Assembly (NCBI RefSeq): GCF_019038435.1
Contig: NZ_JAGPOX010000035.1
Span: 1 to 64,000 of the forward strand
Origin: Nocardia alni
GTDB lineage: Bacteria > Actinomycetota > Actinomycetes > Mycobacteriales > Mycobacteriaceae
Direction of reading: 5' to 3'
DNA: 64,000 bases
Below are positions 8,441-17,164 of the stretch, in pieces. Made by a program: the position numbers and the translations under genes. The first letter of the stretch is position 1. Each line of letters begins with the position of its first letter. The notes under the pieces were generated by a model. The model searched no databases. It was given only the letters and a program-made list of their open reading frames with translations, and was not told where the DNA came from.

Positions 8441-8793
8441 TGAGCGCCGGCGCAATGCAATTCGGTGTGGGTGTCGGATCGTCGAATATGTGCGGCGTCA
8501 CCCTCATGAACAACCAGAACGGCTACGTCGTCGCGGAGGTGATGGGCGCCAAGGACGACGTCACGATCACCGAATATCCGTCGATGATCCGCGTCGACGG
8601 CGGCAACGTCCTGGTCTTCGATTTCGGCGAGATCACCGACGCGCTCGGCACACCGTTCGACCTGACCGACTTCGAGGAGATCATGTCCACCCACTACGGG
8701 CGGATGGTGCACTTCGACGACCGGACCATGCTGTTCGCCAACCCCGAGGACGCCGCCGAATACATCGATTTCGACCTGAAACCGGTCCAGTAG
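8440..8793 (+). CDS. mimD: Monooxygenase regulatory/coupling protein
   Basis: A 117-residue small effector protein of the MmoB/DmpM family. It lacks cofactors and binds the hydroxylase to tune substrate access and electron-transfer coupling. The sequence contains the family-like segment SNMCGVTLMNN and the EYPSMIRVDG stretch. The start ATG at 8440 shares a base with the mimC stop codon. A second ATG at 8455 (MQFGVG) is a possible alternative. It is the fourth gene of the canonical order large subunit, reductase, small subunit, coupling protein, which supports the assignment even though small coupling proteins diverge quickly. Confidence 0.92.
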   Translation: MSAGAMQFGVGVGSSNMCGVTLMNNQNGYVVAEVMGAKDDVTITEYPSMIRVDGGNVLVFDFGEITDALGTPFDLTDFEEIMSTHYGRMVHFDDRTMLFANPEDAAEYIDFDLKPVQ

Positions 8794-8821
8794 AACAACT
8801 CCAGAGATCAACGGAGACATC

Positions 8822-9820
8822 ATGTACGAGAAGGACGGCGAGCGCTACTTCATCGTCGACGCGCACATCGCGCTGTGGGACGCGCGCCCGGCCAACCAGC
8901 GCAACATCCACGGCAAGCAGTTCATCGACTGCTTCTACGACTACCACCGCAATCTGAGCCCCGAATCGGAGCTGTGGCCGTACGAGGACTACCTGTACTA
9001 CGGCCGCGAACGGCTGATGCGGGACCTGTTCGAGAACGGCCACGTGGACCACGCGATCTTCCAGCCCGCCCGGCTGAGCGAGTTCTACCACACCGGTTTC
9101 GGCCAGACCGAGGAGGCTTTCGCACTGGCGCAGGCACATCCGGACAAACTGACCTACAACCACAACTGGGATCCCCGCTACGGCGAGGAGGGACTCGCGC
9201 AGCTGCGCCGCGACGCCGAACGGTTCGGGCTCAAGGGCGTGAAGCTGTACACCGCCGAGTGGCACGGTGATTCGCGTGGCTACAAGCTCGACGATCCATG
9301 GACCTACCGTTATCTGGATGCTTGTCAGGAGCTGGGCATCACCAATATCCACGTCCACAAGGGCCCGACGATCCGTCCGCTGGACCGTGATTCGTTCGAC
9401 GTCGCCGATGTCGACAAGGTCGCCACCGATTTCACGGAGCTGAACTTCATCGTCGAACACTGCGGTCTGCCCCGGCTGGAGGACTTCTGCTGGATCGCCA
9501 CGCAGGAGCCCAACGTGCACGCCGGATTGGCGGTCGCGATGCCGTTCATCCACACGCGGCCACGGTATTTCGCGCAGATCATCGGCGAGCTGCTGTACTG
9601 GCTGGACGAGGATCGCATCCAGTTCTCCAGCGATTACGCGCTGTGGACGCCGAAGTGGCTGGTGGAGCGGTTCGTCGACTTCCAGATCCCGGAGGACATG
9701 ACCGAATACACGCCGCTGACCGTGGCGCAGAAGAAGAAGATCCTGGGGCTCAATGCCGCTCGGATGTACGACATCGCGGTGCCCGCCGGGCTCGAGCTCG
9801 CGGACTCGGTGCCGGCATGA
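8822..9820 (+). CDS. Amidohydrolase-family (TIM-barrel) protein of the monooxygenase operon
   Basis: A 332-residue amidohydrolase_2-type metal-dependent hydrolase or decarboxylase. It opens with a VDAHIALWD stretch resembling the N-terminal metal-binding H-x-H region, although the second histidine is replaced by a hydrophobic residue. It continues with NIHVHKGP and EHCGLPR, and ends in FSSDYALW, where the barrel's terminal aspartate lies. Homologues sit in this position in mycobacterial mim and rhodococcal prm operons; their reaction is not established, and a role in hydrolysing an oxidation product or in enzyme maturation are both possible. It starts 28 bp after mimD and its stop overlaps the following ATG (ATGA), so it is co-translated with the operon. 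Confidence 0.88.
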   Translation: MYEKDGERYFIVDAHIALWDARPANQRNIHGKQFIDCFYDYHRNLSPESELWPYEDYLYYGRERLMRDLFENGHVDHAIFQPARLSEFYHTGFGQTEEAFALAQAHPDKLTYNHNWDPRYGEEGLAQLRRDAERFGLKGVKLYTAEWHGDSRGYKLDDPWTYRYLDACQELGITNIHVHKGPTIRPLDRDSFDVADVDKVATDFTELNFIVEHCGLPRLEDFCWIATQEPNVHAGLAVAMPFIHTRPRYFAQIIGELLYWLDEDRIQFSSDYALWTPKWLVERFVDFQIPEDMTEYTPLTVAQKKKILGLNAARMYDIAVPAGLELADSVPA

Positions 9821-10551
9821 TCGGATCAGAGCCGCTCGGGCACTGCGGACCAGACGCCGTCGCCGCCCGGGTCTGGGCGGCACTCGATACCGTGCACGAC
9901 CCGGAACTGGGAGAATCGCTGGTGGTGCTGCGATTCGTCTCCGACGTCCGGGTCGATGAGGACGGGCGGGCATGGGTTCGGCTGCGGCTGCCGACATACT
10001 TCTGCGCGCCGAATTTCGCGTATCTGATGGTCGCCGATGCCCGCGACGCGGTAGGTTCGGCCGAGGGCGTCACGGCTGTCAGCATCGAATTGGTCGACCA
10101 TTTCGCGGCACAGGAGATCAATGCCGGGGTCGCGGCCGCCACCGGCTTCGTCGGCAGTTTCCCGCACGAGGCCGCCGGCGAACTCGAAGAGTTGCGCACA
10201 CGATTCCAGCGCAAGGTCTACCTCGCCGCGCTGGACCGCTCGATCCGCGCTCTGGGAGATCTGCCCGACACACCGGAGAGATTGCGGCTCGGCGATATTC
10301 CCGCCGGACCGGCACGGGATTCGCTGTGCCGCCGCCGGATCGCGATCGGGCTGGGCGCGGAGCCCGGCGATCGGCTGCTCGTCGACGAGTCCGGCGAACC
10401 GATCGCGGCAGCGGACGCCTCGACATACGTCCGCTTCGCCCACACCGTGCGGGTGAGCGTGGAGGGCAACGCACATTTCTGCCGCGGGCTGCTCGCCACG
10501 AGGTACGGCGCTACCGCGGTGAATACGGAACCGATGGGAGCACAACGATGA
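9817..10551 (+). CDS. MIP18/DUF59-family protein, probable iron-centre assembly factor
   Basis: A 244-residue protein. Its first half has the MIP18 (DUF59, SufT/PaaD-like) pattern: HDPELGESLVVLRFV, then LPTYFCAPNFAYLM with the conserved cysteine loop. MIP18 proteins help assemble or insert Fe-S or iron centres. The second half is operon-specific and I do not recognise a named domain in it. The start at 9817 overlaps the amidohydrolase stop, and the stop overlaps the alcohol dehydrogenase start (ATGA). The placement beside a di-iron hydroxylase, an [2Fe-2S] reductase and a dedicated chaperonin suggests a job in maturing the monooxygenase; that role is inference. Confidence 0.82.
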   Translation: MIGSEPLGHCGPDAVAARVWAALDTVHDPELGESLVVLRFVSDVRVDEDGRAWVRLRLPTYFCAPNFAYLMVADARDAVGSAEGVTAVSIELVDHFAAQEINAGVAAATGFVGSFPHEAAGELEELRTRFQRKVYLAALDRSIRALGDLPDTPERLRLGDIPAGPARDSLCRRRIAIGLGAEPGDRLLVDESGEPIAAADASTYVRFAHTVRVSVEGNAHFCRGLLATRYGATAVNTEPMGAQR

Positions 10552-11573
10552 AGGCCGTGCGATTACCGGCGTACGAATCCAAGCCGGAACTGGTCGATGT
10601 ACCCGACCCCCGCCTCGAGGGCCCGTTCGACGTGATCGTCCGGATCGGCGGCGCGGGCGTGTGCCGCACCGACCTGCACATCATCGAAGGCCAATGGGAG
10701 GCCAAAAGTGGTGTGACACTGCCCTATACGATCGGACACGAGAATGCCGGCTGGGTCGAGTCGGTAGGGTCCGCGGTCACCAATGTGGCCGTGGGTGATC
10801 CGGTGATCCTGCACCCGCTGATCACCTGCGGGCTGTGCCGGGCCTGCCGGGCCGGTGACGATGTGCATTGCGCGAGTTCGCAATTCCCTGGCATCGACAC
10901 CGACGGTGGCTACGCCGAATACCTGCGCACCTCCGCGCGCGCGGTGGTCCGGCTGGACCGCACCCTGGCGCCCGCGGACGTGGCGGCCCTGGCGGACGCG
11001 GGGCTCACCGCGTACCACGCGGTGGCTAAGGCGGCTCGCCGGCTGCGGCCCGGCGATACCGCCGTGCTGATCGGCGCGGGCGGCCTCGGCCACATCGGCA
11101 TTCAGGTGTTCACGGCGCTGTCCCCCGCGACGACCATCGTCGTGGACCGCTCCCCTGCCGCATTGGAGCTGGCGCGCACGATCGGCGCACGCCACACGGT
11201 GCTCGCCGACGGTACCGAGGTGGCGGCAGTGCGCGAACTGACCGGCGGCCAGGGCGCGGAGGCGGTGCTGGACTTCGTCGGCGAGGGCGGCGCGCTCGAG
11301 GCCGGTGTCGGCATGCTGCGCCGCGCGGGGAACTACTACGTCATCGGCTACGGCGGCGTGCTGTCTGTCCCGACCATCGACATCATCTCCGCCGAAATCA
11401 ATTTCATCGGCAACCTGGTCGGCTCCTACAACGATCTGGTCGAGCTGATGGCGCTCGCGGCGCAGGACAAGGTGCGCCTGCACACCACGAAATACCCCCT
11501 CGCCGACTTCGATTCGGCGCTGCGCGATCTGGACGCCGGACAGGTCCGGGGCCGGGCGATCCTGGTCCCCTGA
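10548..11573 (+). CDS. Zinc-dependent alcohol dehydrogenase of the monooxygenase operon
   Basis: A 341-residue medium-chain NAD(P)-dependent alcohol dehydrogenase. Catalytic zinc ligands are visible as C39 (CRTD) and H64-E65 (GHENAGW); the structural zinc cysteines are in CGLCRACRAGDDVHC; the nucleotide loop is GAGGLGHIG. In propane-oxidising relatives the neighbouring dehydrogenase oxidises the secondary alcohol made by the monooxygenase, for example 2-propanol to acetone. The start ATG overlaps the stop of the MIP18 gene by ATGA. It is followed after 41 bp by the GroEL-like gene. Confidence 0.93.
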   Translation: MKAVRLPAYESKPELVDVPDPRLEGPFDVIVRIGGAGVCRTDLHIIEGQWEAKSGVTLPYTIGHENAGWVESVGSAVTNVAVGDPVILHPLITCGLCRACRAGDDVHCASSQFPGIDTDGGYAEYLRTSARAVVRLDRTLAPADVAALADAGLTAYHAVAKAARRLRPGDTAVLIGAGGLGHIGIQVFTALSPATTIVVDRSPAALELARTIGARHTVLADGTEVAAVRELTGGQGAEAVLDFVGEGGALEAGVGMLRRAGNYYVIGYGGVLSVPTIDIISAEINFIGNLVGSYNDLVELMALAAQDKVRLHTTKYPLADFDSALRDLDAGQVRGRAILVP

Positions 11574-11614
11574 TCGGGCCCGGCGACAAACACTGACGAC
11601 AAGGTGCGTGCGAC

Positions 11615-13264
11615 ATGGCAAAAGAACTACGTTTCCGCGGCGAGGCCCGCGGTCTCCTCGAGGCGGGGGTCAACGCGTTGGCCGACGCGGTCAAGGTCAC
11701 CCTGGGTCCCCGAGGCCGTAATGCGGTGCTGGAGAAACTCACCGGCGCCCCGACCATCACCAACGACGGTGTCACCATCGCCAAGGAGATCCAACTGCGC
11801 GATCCCTTCGCGAATATGGGCGCCCAGCTGGTGAAGGAGGTCGCCACCAAGACGAACGGTGTCGCGGGCGACGGCACGACCACCGCGACCGTGCTCGCGC
11901 AGGCGATGGTCCGGGAGGGGTTGCGCGCGGTGGAGGGCGGGGCGAATCCCGTTGCGCTCAAACGCGGCATCGAGCGGGCGACCGCCGCGGTCGTCGAGGT
12001 GCTGCGCGAGCGTGCGCGCCCGATCACCGGACTCGACGATCTGCGGCATGTCGCGATGTTGTCGGCCAACAACGACACCGAGATCGGCGACGTCATCGCC
12101 TCGGCCCTGGACCGGGTCGGCGTGAACGGCGTCGTCACCGTGGAGGAATGGCCGCAGCTCGGTCTGGAACTGAGCTACGTCGACGGCATCGAAATCGACC
12201 ACGGTTATCTGTCACCGTATTTCGTGACCGACAAGGACCGGATGGAGGCGGTGCTCGACGACGCCTACGTGCTGCTCACCAACCAGAAGATCGCCACGGT
12301 GCAGACGCTGATGCCGGTACTCGAACAGGTACAGCGGACGGGGCGGCCACTGCTGGTGCTGTGCGAGAACATGGACGGTCCGGCGCTGAACATGCTGGTG
12401 ACCAATACGGTTCACGACACCTTCCGCTCCGCGGTGGTGCGCGCGCCCGGTTTCGGCCATCGCCGGGTCGCCGAGCTCGAGGATCTGGCGGTCCTGCTCG
12501 GCGGTCGCGTGGTCAGCGACGAATCCGGCCTGGCGTTGGAGAACGTCCGCCTGGAGCACCTCGGGCGGGCGCGGAAGGTCACCGTCACCGAAGGCGCCAC
12601 CACGCTCGTCGGCGGCGCGGGCACAGCGCAGGAGGCGCAGACCCGAATCGCCCAACTGCACAGGGAATTGGCACGCGCGGAGAACGAGCACGACAGGGAC
12701 GGCTTGCAGCTGCGTATCGCCCGCCTGTCCGGCCGGGTGGCTGTGGTGCACGTCGGCGCGGCCACGGACGTGGAGCTGCGTGAAAAGCTGCACCGGGTCG
12801 AGGATTCGCTGTCCGCCACCCGCGCCGCGATCGAGGAGGGCGTAGTCGCGGGCGGTGGCACGGCGCTGCTGCAGGCACAGCCGGCGCTGGATCTGCTGGA
12901 GCTCACCGGCGATGCGGCCGAGGGCCGGGAGATCGTGCGGCGCGCGGTGGAGGAGCCGTTGCGCTGGATCGCGATCAACGCCGGATTCGATGGTGACGCG
13001 GCGGTCGTCAAGGTCGCGGAACTGCCTGTGGGACATGGCTTCAACGCGGTCACCGACGTCTACGGCGATATGTTCGCCGCCGGAGTGATCGATCCGCTGA
13101 AGGTCACCCGCTCGGCCCTGCAGAGCGCCGCGTCCATAGCAGCTCTGCTGCTGACCACCGAAACGCTCGTCGTCGAGGAGGTCGTGGTCAATCCCGGCTC
13201 GGTCATCGCCCCGGGCTTCGGCGACCTCGCCGAGGGCATGGTCCGTCCCTCGAACATCTACTGA
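11615..13264 (+). CDS. mimG: GroEL-like chaperonin dedicated to the monooxygenase
   Basis: A 549-residue group I chaperonin subunit. The ATPase motifs are intact: TLGPRGRNAVLE near residue 30 and GDGTTT at residues 85-90, with D86 in the catalytic loop, plus the GGG nucleotide loop (VAGGGTALL). The C-terminus ends EGMVRPSNIY and lacks the Gly-Gly-Met repeat tail of housekeeping GroEL, and no groES gene is adjacent. In mycobacteria the matching gene, mimG, is required for folding MimA into active enzyme. Position at the end of the mim operon supports the same specialised role here. A hairpin terminator follows 9 bp after the stop. Confidence 0.93.
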   Translation: MAKELRFRGEARGLLEAGVNALADAVKVTLGPRGRNAVLEKLTGAPTITNDGVTIAKEIQLRDPFANMGAQLVKEVATKTNGVAGDGTTTATVLAQAMVREGLRAVEGGANPVALKRGIERATAAVVEVLRERARPITGLDDLRHVAMLSANNDTEIGDVIASALDRVGVNGVVTVEEWPQLGLELSYVDGIEIDHGYLSPYFVTDKDRMEAVLDDAYVLLTNQKIATVQTLMPVLEQVQRTGRPLLVLCENMDGPALNMLVTNTVHDTFRSAVVRAPGFGHRRVAELEDLAVLLGGRVVSDESGLALENVRLEHLGRARKVTVTEGATTLVGGAGTAQEAQTRIAQLHRELARAENEHDRDGLQLRIARLSGRVAVVHVGAATDVELREKLHRVEDSLSATRAAIEEGVVAGGGTALLQAQPALDLLELTGDAAEGREIVRRAVEEPLRWIAINAGFDGDAAVVKVAELPVGHGFNAVTDVYGDMFAAGVIDPLKVTRSALQSAASIAALLLTTETLVVEEVVVNPGSVIAPGFGDLAEGMVRPSNIY

Positions 13265-13272
13265 CTCGCACC

Positions 13273-13298
13273 GCCGGGCTGTGTGGCGGCAGCCCGGC
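13273..13298 (+). terminator. Hairpin terminator after the monooxygenase operon
   Basis: A perfect 9-bp stem, GCCGGGCTG at 13273-13281 with CAGCCCGGC at 13290-13298, encloses an 8-base loop beginning 9 bp after the chaperonin stop. No T-tract follows, as is common for actinobacterial terminators. It is well placed to end the roughly 9-kb mim transcript. Confidence 0.7.
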
Positions 13299-13580
13299 AC
13301 CGAGACGAACCCGGTCTACTCCCGCCAAGGGAGGATCTCGTGCGCCTTCGGGCCCTTCGACCGAGCCCAGGAGATCGCCGTTCACGTGCACCCGCATGCT
13401 CAGCTCGTACGACGAGCCCCGGCGGCGATCGGCGAGTTCGTCGGCGGTGACGAACAGGCTGCACTGTGATCACCGCACGACCAGCGACGGTCAGCAGCCC
13501 GCCATACAGGATCATCCCCCACGTCCATGCCCACCCGTGATCACCGCCACGACCACGAGGGCCCGAGCGCCGCCGGGGAG
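13299..13580. other. Intergenic stretch with no convincing gene
   Basis: This gap between the chaperonin terminator and the convergent PfkB gene holds no open frame with family character. On the minus strand around 13330-13461 a short run reads SLFVTADELADRRRGSS and then MRVHVNGDLL. That loosely resembles the VTADEL...VNG segment of fumarylacetoacetate hydrolase-family proteins, but stops occur just upstream and the rest does not fit. At best it is a degraded fragment. I saw no promoter or repeat I would defend. Confidence 0.25.
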
Positions 13581-14669
13581 CTATCGGCCGGCCAGGAACC
13601 GATCGATCTGCGCCGCGGTCGGAGCCGTCGCCGGGCCGGACAGCCGCACTGCCAATGATGCCGCGGCGTTCGCGCGCTCGGCGGCTGTCGTCAGGTCCGC
13701 GCCCGCGAGCAGGGCCGCGGCGAGTACACCGCAGTGCGCGTCACCGGCACCATTAGTGTCTACCGGATCAACCGGAAATCCTTGAATCGCTTCAATTCTG
13801 CCGTCGCGGGCGAGCACGCAACCTGCCGCGCCATCCCGCACGACTACGGCCGGGCCGATCCGCCGAGGCGACGTCTCATTCCGCGGCCGTACCGCACTCG
13901 ATTCCGCCAGGACCGCTTCCTTCTGGGCCTCGGTACCTTTCACGATGCTCGGATTCCCGGACACACTCGCGGCCGCCGCGCTCAGTTCCTCTGGCTCAGC
14001 GCCTTTCTCCGCTGACACGGCACCGATCCGCCGCATCAACGCGGTGGCGGCCGCCGCGAGGTCATTGTTGCCGCTCAGCGTACGAGCCTCTGCCGCATTG
14101 CAACTCAGCAGATCCGTACGGGCCAGCACGGTGGTCAGCGCCGCATCGTCGATCCGTCCCGCCAGCGGACCCGGATCGAACAAAACCGTGCCGCGCACGC
14201 CGGGCAGCCAGGCCAGCAGTGCGGCTCGGTTCGCCTCGTGCATCAGGCTGTATCCGCTGACGTACACCAGATCCTCTGGCGTGGTAACGATCTCGACGAG
14301 ACGTTCGGGCGACAGCATGCCTTCCGCTCCGGTGCCGGTGACGAACGTGCGCTCCCCACTGTCGTCGACCAGCACCACACAGACGCCCGTGTCGACCCCG
14401 TCCAGCGGCGGCTGTGCGACGGTGATCCCCTCCTCGCGCAACGCCTCCCGTGCCTGATCGCCGAATCGGCCGGTACCGTGCGCGCCGGCGTAGACCACCC
14501 GCGCACCCGAACGCGCGGCGGCGGACATGACATTGAATCCACCGCCCGCCCACAGCCGCGCGTCTCGCGCCAGCACATCGCCGCCCGGTGAGGGCAGCTC
14601 GTCCACCGGCATGACCAGATCGATGATCACCTGACCGGTGTGCACGAGTCGGCCGCGCGGTGGATTCAC
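13581..14669 (-). CDS. PfkB/ribokinase-family sugar or nucleoside kinase with a 56-residue insertion
   Basis: A 362-residue PfkB kinase; relatives are usually near 300 residues. The N-terminal GGGFNVMSAAARSG substrate-side motif and the C-terminal DTNGAGDAHCGVL catalytic/anion-hole motif are intact. Between residues of the core, the sequence LMRRIG is followed by about 56 Ala/Glu/Ser-rich residues and then a second RRIG leading into the expected PAVVVRDGAAG strand; removing one unit restores a normal kinase. Translation starts at a GTG whose bases overlap the permease stop (GTGA). It is last in the GntR-ARH-permease-kinase operon, so it probably phosphorylates the imported or released sugar or nucleoside; the substrate is unknown. 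Confidence 0.88.
   Translation of the reverse strand: MNPPRGRLVHTGQVIIDLVMPVDELPSPGGDVLARDARLWAGGGFNVMSAAARSGARVVYAGAHGTGRFGDQAREALREEGITVAQPPLDGVDTGVCVVLVDDSGERTFVTGTGAEGMLSPERLVEIVTTPEDLVYVSGYSLMHEANRAALLAWLPGVRGTVLFDPGPLAGRIDDAALTTVLARTDLLSCNAAEARTLSGNNDLAAAATALMRRIGAVSAEKGAEPEELSAAAASVSGNPSIVKGTEAQKEAVLAESSAVRPRNETSPRRIGPAVVVRDGAAGCVLARDGRIEAIQGFPVDPVDTNGAGDAHCGVLAAALLAGADLTTAAERANAAASLAVRLSGPATAPTAAQIDRFLAGR
13855..14033. repeat. 11-bp direct repeats bounding a 168-bp in-frame insertion in the PfkB gene
   Basis: CCGATCCGCCG occurs at 13855-13865 and 14023-14033, exactly 168 bp apart (56 codons). The DNA between encodes the extra segment of the PfkB kinase, and the repeats encode the duplicated RRIG. 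One repeat copy plus the insert can be removed without changing frame, giving the canonical family sequence. This looks like an insertion with target duplication, or an illegitimate duplication event; no transposase or terminal inverted repeat is visible. Confidence 0.7.
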
Positions 14670-16156
14670 GCCCGCACCTCGCTCGGGCTCGACGACACAT
14701 CCTCGACCTCACCGGCCGCCTTCCGCCGGATCCCGCCGAACGCGGCGTACAACCCGGCCGCCAGGATGAAGGTGATCACCCAGCCCAGCCCGTTCTTCCC
14801 CAGCCAGCTGTCGGCGAACACCCCGCTGAACCAATGGTCCGAACTCGTTCCCGCCGTGGTGAACTGGTAACCGACCACAATCGCAACCGCCCACGAGATC
14901 AGCGCCTGCCAGCGCACGCCGCCAAGATACCAGTACCGGCCGCCGCGGCCCATGTCCATCAGCGCCGCGCTGTCATATCGCGTGCGCCGCAGCATATCCG
15001 TGACGAATACGCCCACCCAGGCGGTGATCGGCACCGCGAGCATGCTGATGAACGCGATGAACGGTCCGTAGAAGTTCCCGGCGACGAGCATGAAGTAGAT
15101 CGAGCCGGCCGTGGTCACCACCACGTCGACCAGCACCGCGTACACCCGCGGAATACGCACGCCGAGAGTCAGTGTGGTGAGCCCGGCCGAATACACCGAC
15201 AGGTGGTTGGACAGCAGCAGCCCGCCGAACGCCGCGATCAGGTATGGCACCGCCATCCACGCGGGCAGCATCGCGCGGATCGCGGCCACCGGATCGTCGG
15301 CGCTCGCCAGCGACGGATCGCCCGCCGCCAGCAGGCTGCCCAGCGAAATCAGCAGCACCAGCGGAATACCCGCGCCCGCGGCGGCCGAGGCGACCAGGGC
15401 GCCCGCGCGCACCTTCGGCGACTGATAGCGGGACATGTCCGCCGAGGCGTTGGCCCAGCCGATGCCGGTCCCCGCGGCGATCGTGCCGATCCCCGCGATC
15501 ATCGCGCCCACCGGGGCGGGCGCCGCCGATCCGACCGCATGCCAGTCCACCCGGGTCACCAGCGTGATCCCGACGACGATATTCAACGCACCGAAAACCC
15601 ATGTGGCCCAGCGTTGTACGGCCACCAGCACACGATGTCCCATACCCGACACCACGACGGTGAACGCGACGAACACCAGGATGCACGCGATGGTCAGCAC
15701 CGGCGTCGCCTTCGCCTCCGACCGCGTGCCGAAAAGGATGGCGCACAACGACAACAGCGCGAACGCGGCGGTTGTCGTATTCACCGTCTCCCAGCCCAGC
15801 CGGGAAATCAACGACACCACGGTCGGTCCCGCATTACCCCGCACGCCGAAAACCGCACGGGACAGCGTCAATCCGGGCGCCCCACCCCGACGGCCGGCGA
15901 TGGAGACCACGCCGACGATCGCGAACGACCCGACCGATCCGACCAGCGCCACGATCACCGCCTGCCAGAAGGCCAGCTTCTGAAAGGCGACCAGTGTCGC
16001 GCCCAGCGGCAGCGCGAGAATCCCGATATTGGCGGCGAACCATACCCAGAACAGCTGCATCGGCCGGCCATGCCGCTCGTTGTCCGGAACAGGTTCGATG
16101 CCACGGGTTTCCAGCGCGCCCTCGGCGGGCGCGGAGGCGACGACGGTGTCGCTCAT
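14666..16156 (-). CDS. NCS1-family purine/cytosine (nucleobase) permease
   Basis: A 496-residue membrane protein with about twelve hydrophobic segments and the NCS1 transporter pattern, including an early QLFWVWFAANIG segment, GGAPGLTLSRAVFG, and SLISRLGWETVN in the central part. NCS1 carriers bring in nucleobases, allantoin, hydantoins or related compounds using Na+ or H+. It follows the ADP-ribosylglycohydrolase gene by 9 bp and its stop overlaps the kinase start. With a glycohydrolase and a PfkB kinase it could supply a nucleobase, nucleoside or ribosyl compound. The cytosolic N-terminal tail begins MSDTVVASAP. Exact substrate is not readable from sequence. Confidence 0.9.
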   Translation of the reverse strand: MSDTVVASAPAEGALETRGIEPVPDNERHGRPMQLFWVWFAANIGILALPLGATLVAFQKLAFWQAVIVALVGSVGSFAIVGVVSIAGRRGGAPGLTLSRAVFGVRGNAGPTVVSLISRLGWETVNTTTAAFALLSLCAILFGTRSEAKATPVLTIACILVFVAFTVVVSGMGHRVLVAVQRWATWVFGALNIVVGITLVTRVDWHAVGSAAPAPVGAMIAGIGTIAAGTGIGWANASADMSRYQSPKVRAGALVASAAAGAGIPLVLLISLGSLLAAGDPSLASADDPVAAIRAMLPAWMAVPYLIAAFGGLLLSNHLSVYSAGLTTLTLGVRIPRVYAVLVDVVVTTAGSIYFMLVAGNFYGPFIAFISMLAVPITAWVGVFVTDMLRRTRYDSAALMDMGRGGRYWYLGGVRWQALISWAVAIVVGYQFTTAGTSSDHWFSGVFADSWLGKNGLGWVITFILAAGLYAAFGGIRRKAAGEVEDVSSSPSEVRA

Positions 16157-16165
16157 GATGTCTCC

Positions 16166-17164
16166 TTAAACGGCCGCTGCGCGCAGCTCGAGCAGCCCGT
16201 CCACGACGGGTTCCAATGCCAGGTCGTTCACCTCGCGCACCCGCGCGATCAGGCCGGAGGGCAGTCCGGACACACCATGCTGGGCCCCGAGGATCGCCCC
16301 GCACATGGCCGCGATCGTGTCGGTATCCCCGCCCAGGCTCGCGGCCAGGGTCAACGCCTCCACCGGCCGGTCGCCCAGCGCCTCGGCCAGCGCGAACGCC
16401 GCGACGACGGATTCCTGCGCGGCGACCGAGGTGCCGATGACCTGCACGATCGCATCGGCGAGCACCGGCCTGTCCATGCCCCGTACCCATTCGCGAGCCC
16501 ACCGGATGCGCGCGGCGATCTCGCCGCCCGCACTCCAGTTCCCGCGCAGGGCGCCGGCGACGGCGGCGCGTTCGGCATGATCCAACGCGGTGGACAGGTC
16601 CGCTCCGTCGATTCCGGCCGACACCGCGCCCGCGACCGCCGCGGCCCCGGCGATGCCGAGGCTCGTGTTATGCGTCAGGGAGCTGGCACCGACGACGGCG
16701 TCGACCAGGACGCCGAGGCCGGGCGGCGTGGCGATGGCGACGGGGGTGACCCGCATGGCCGCGCCGTTGGTCGTGCCGAATTTGCCCGCCTCCTGCGGCG
16801 GCACACCGGACTGCAGTAGTTCCAGGGCGCGCTTGGTGGACGGGCCGAGCAGATCCAGCAGCCCGCGCTGGATCATTCCGGCCTCCCAGTCCAGCAACGC
16901 CTTGGCGAAGATGTCCGGTTCGATGCGTCCGCCGCCGTCGATGAGCAGATGGGCGACCAGGACGGCCTGTTCGGTGTCGTCGGTGATCGTTCCGGCCGGA
17001 AGTCCGGGGGAGATCGGCTGGACGGCGGCGGCGTCCACCAGCGTGCGGACCTGCCCGTACCAGTCGGCGATCCGCTCGCGCGACATCGACTGGGTGGGCA
17101 TGCCCAGCGCGTCGCCCAGGGCCAGGCCCCAGAACGCGCCGAGCGCGCGGTCGCGGGTATTCAT
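16166..17164 (-). CDS. ADP-ribosylglycohydrolase-family protein
   Basis: A 332-residue ARH-fold hydrolase. Dinuclear Mg2+-binding signatures are present: GLALGDALGMPTQ near residue 13, ITDDTEQA near residue 60, and the C-terminal GGDTDTIAAMCGAILG. Members remove ADP-ribose from proteins or small molecules or cleave other N-glycosidic bonds. The start ATG at 17164 overlaps the stop of the GntR gene (ATGA), which fixes it; a longer open frame upstream overlaps that gene and lacks family features. In this operon, next to a nucleobase-type permease and a PfkB kinase, a catabolic N-glycoside-cleaving role is as plausible as protein de-ADP-ribosylation. Confidence 0.9.
   Translation of the reverse strand: MNTRDRALGAFWGLALGDALGMPTQSMSRERIADWYGQVRTLVDAAAVQPISPGLPAGTITDDTEQAVLVAHLLIDGGGRIEPDIFAKALLDWEAGMIQRGLLDLLGPSTKRALELLQSGVPPQEAGKFGTTNGAAMRVTPVAIATPPGLGVLVDAVVGASSLTHNTSLGIAGAAAVAGAVSAGIDGADLSTALDHAERAAVAGALRGNWSAGGEIAARIRWAREWVRGMDRPVLADAIVQVIGTSVAAQESVVAAFALAEALGDRPVEALTLAASLGGDTDTIAAMCGAILGAQHGVSGLPSGLIARVREVNDLALEPVVDGLLELRAAAV

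Noticed and set aside
8488..8505. MCGV string inside mimD, similar to the MftA core
   Set aside because: It continues T-L-M-N inside a conserved coupling-protein region and is not at a C-terminus.
13299..13580. Possible fumarylacetoacetate hydrolase gene fragment
   Set aside because: Only a short, weak resemblance on the minus strand with stops immediately upstream; not enough to call a pseudogene.
14660..16819. A 719-codon + strand frame over the permease and glycohydrolase genes
   Set aside because: The opposite strand encodes a clear NCS1 permease and ARH protein; the + strand product is low-complexity His/Arg/Gln-rich.
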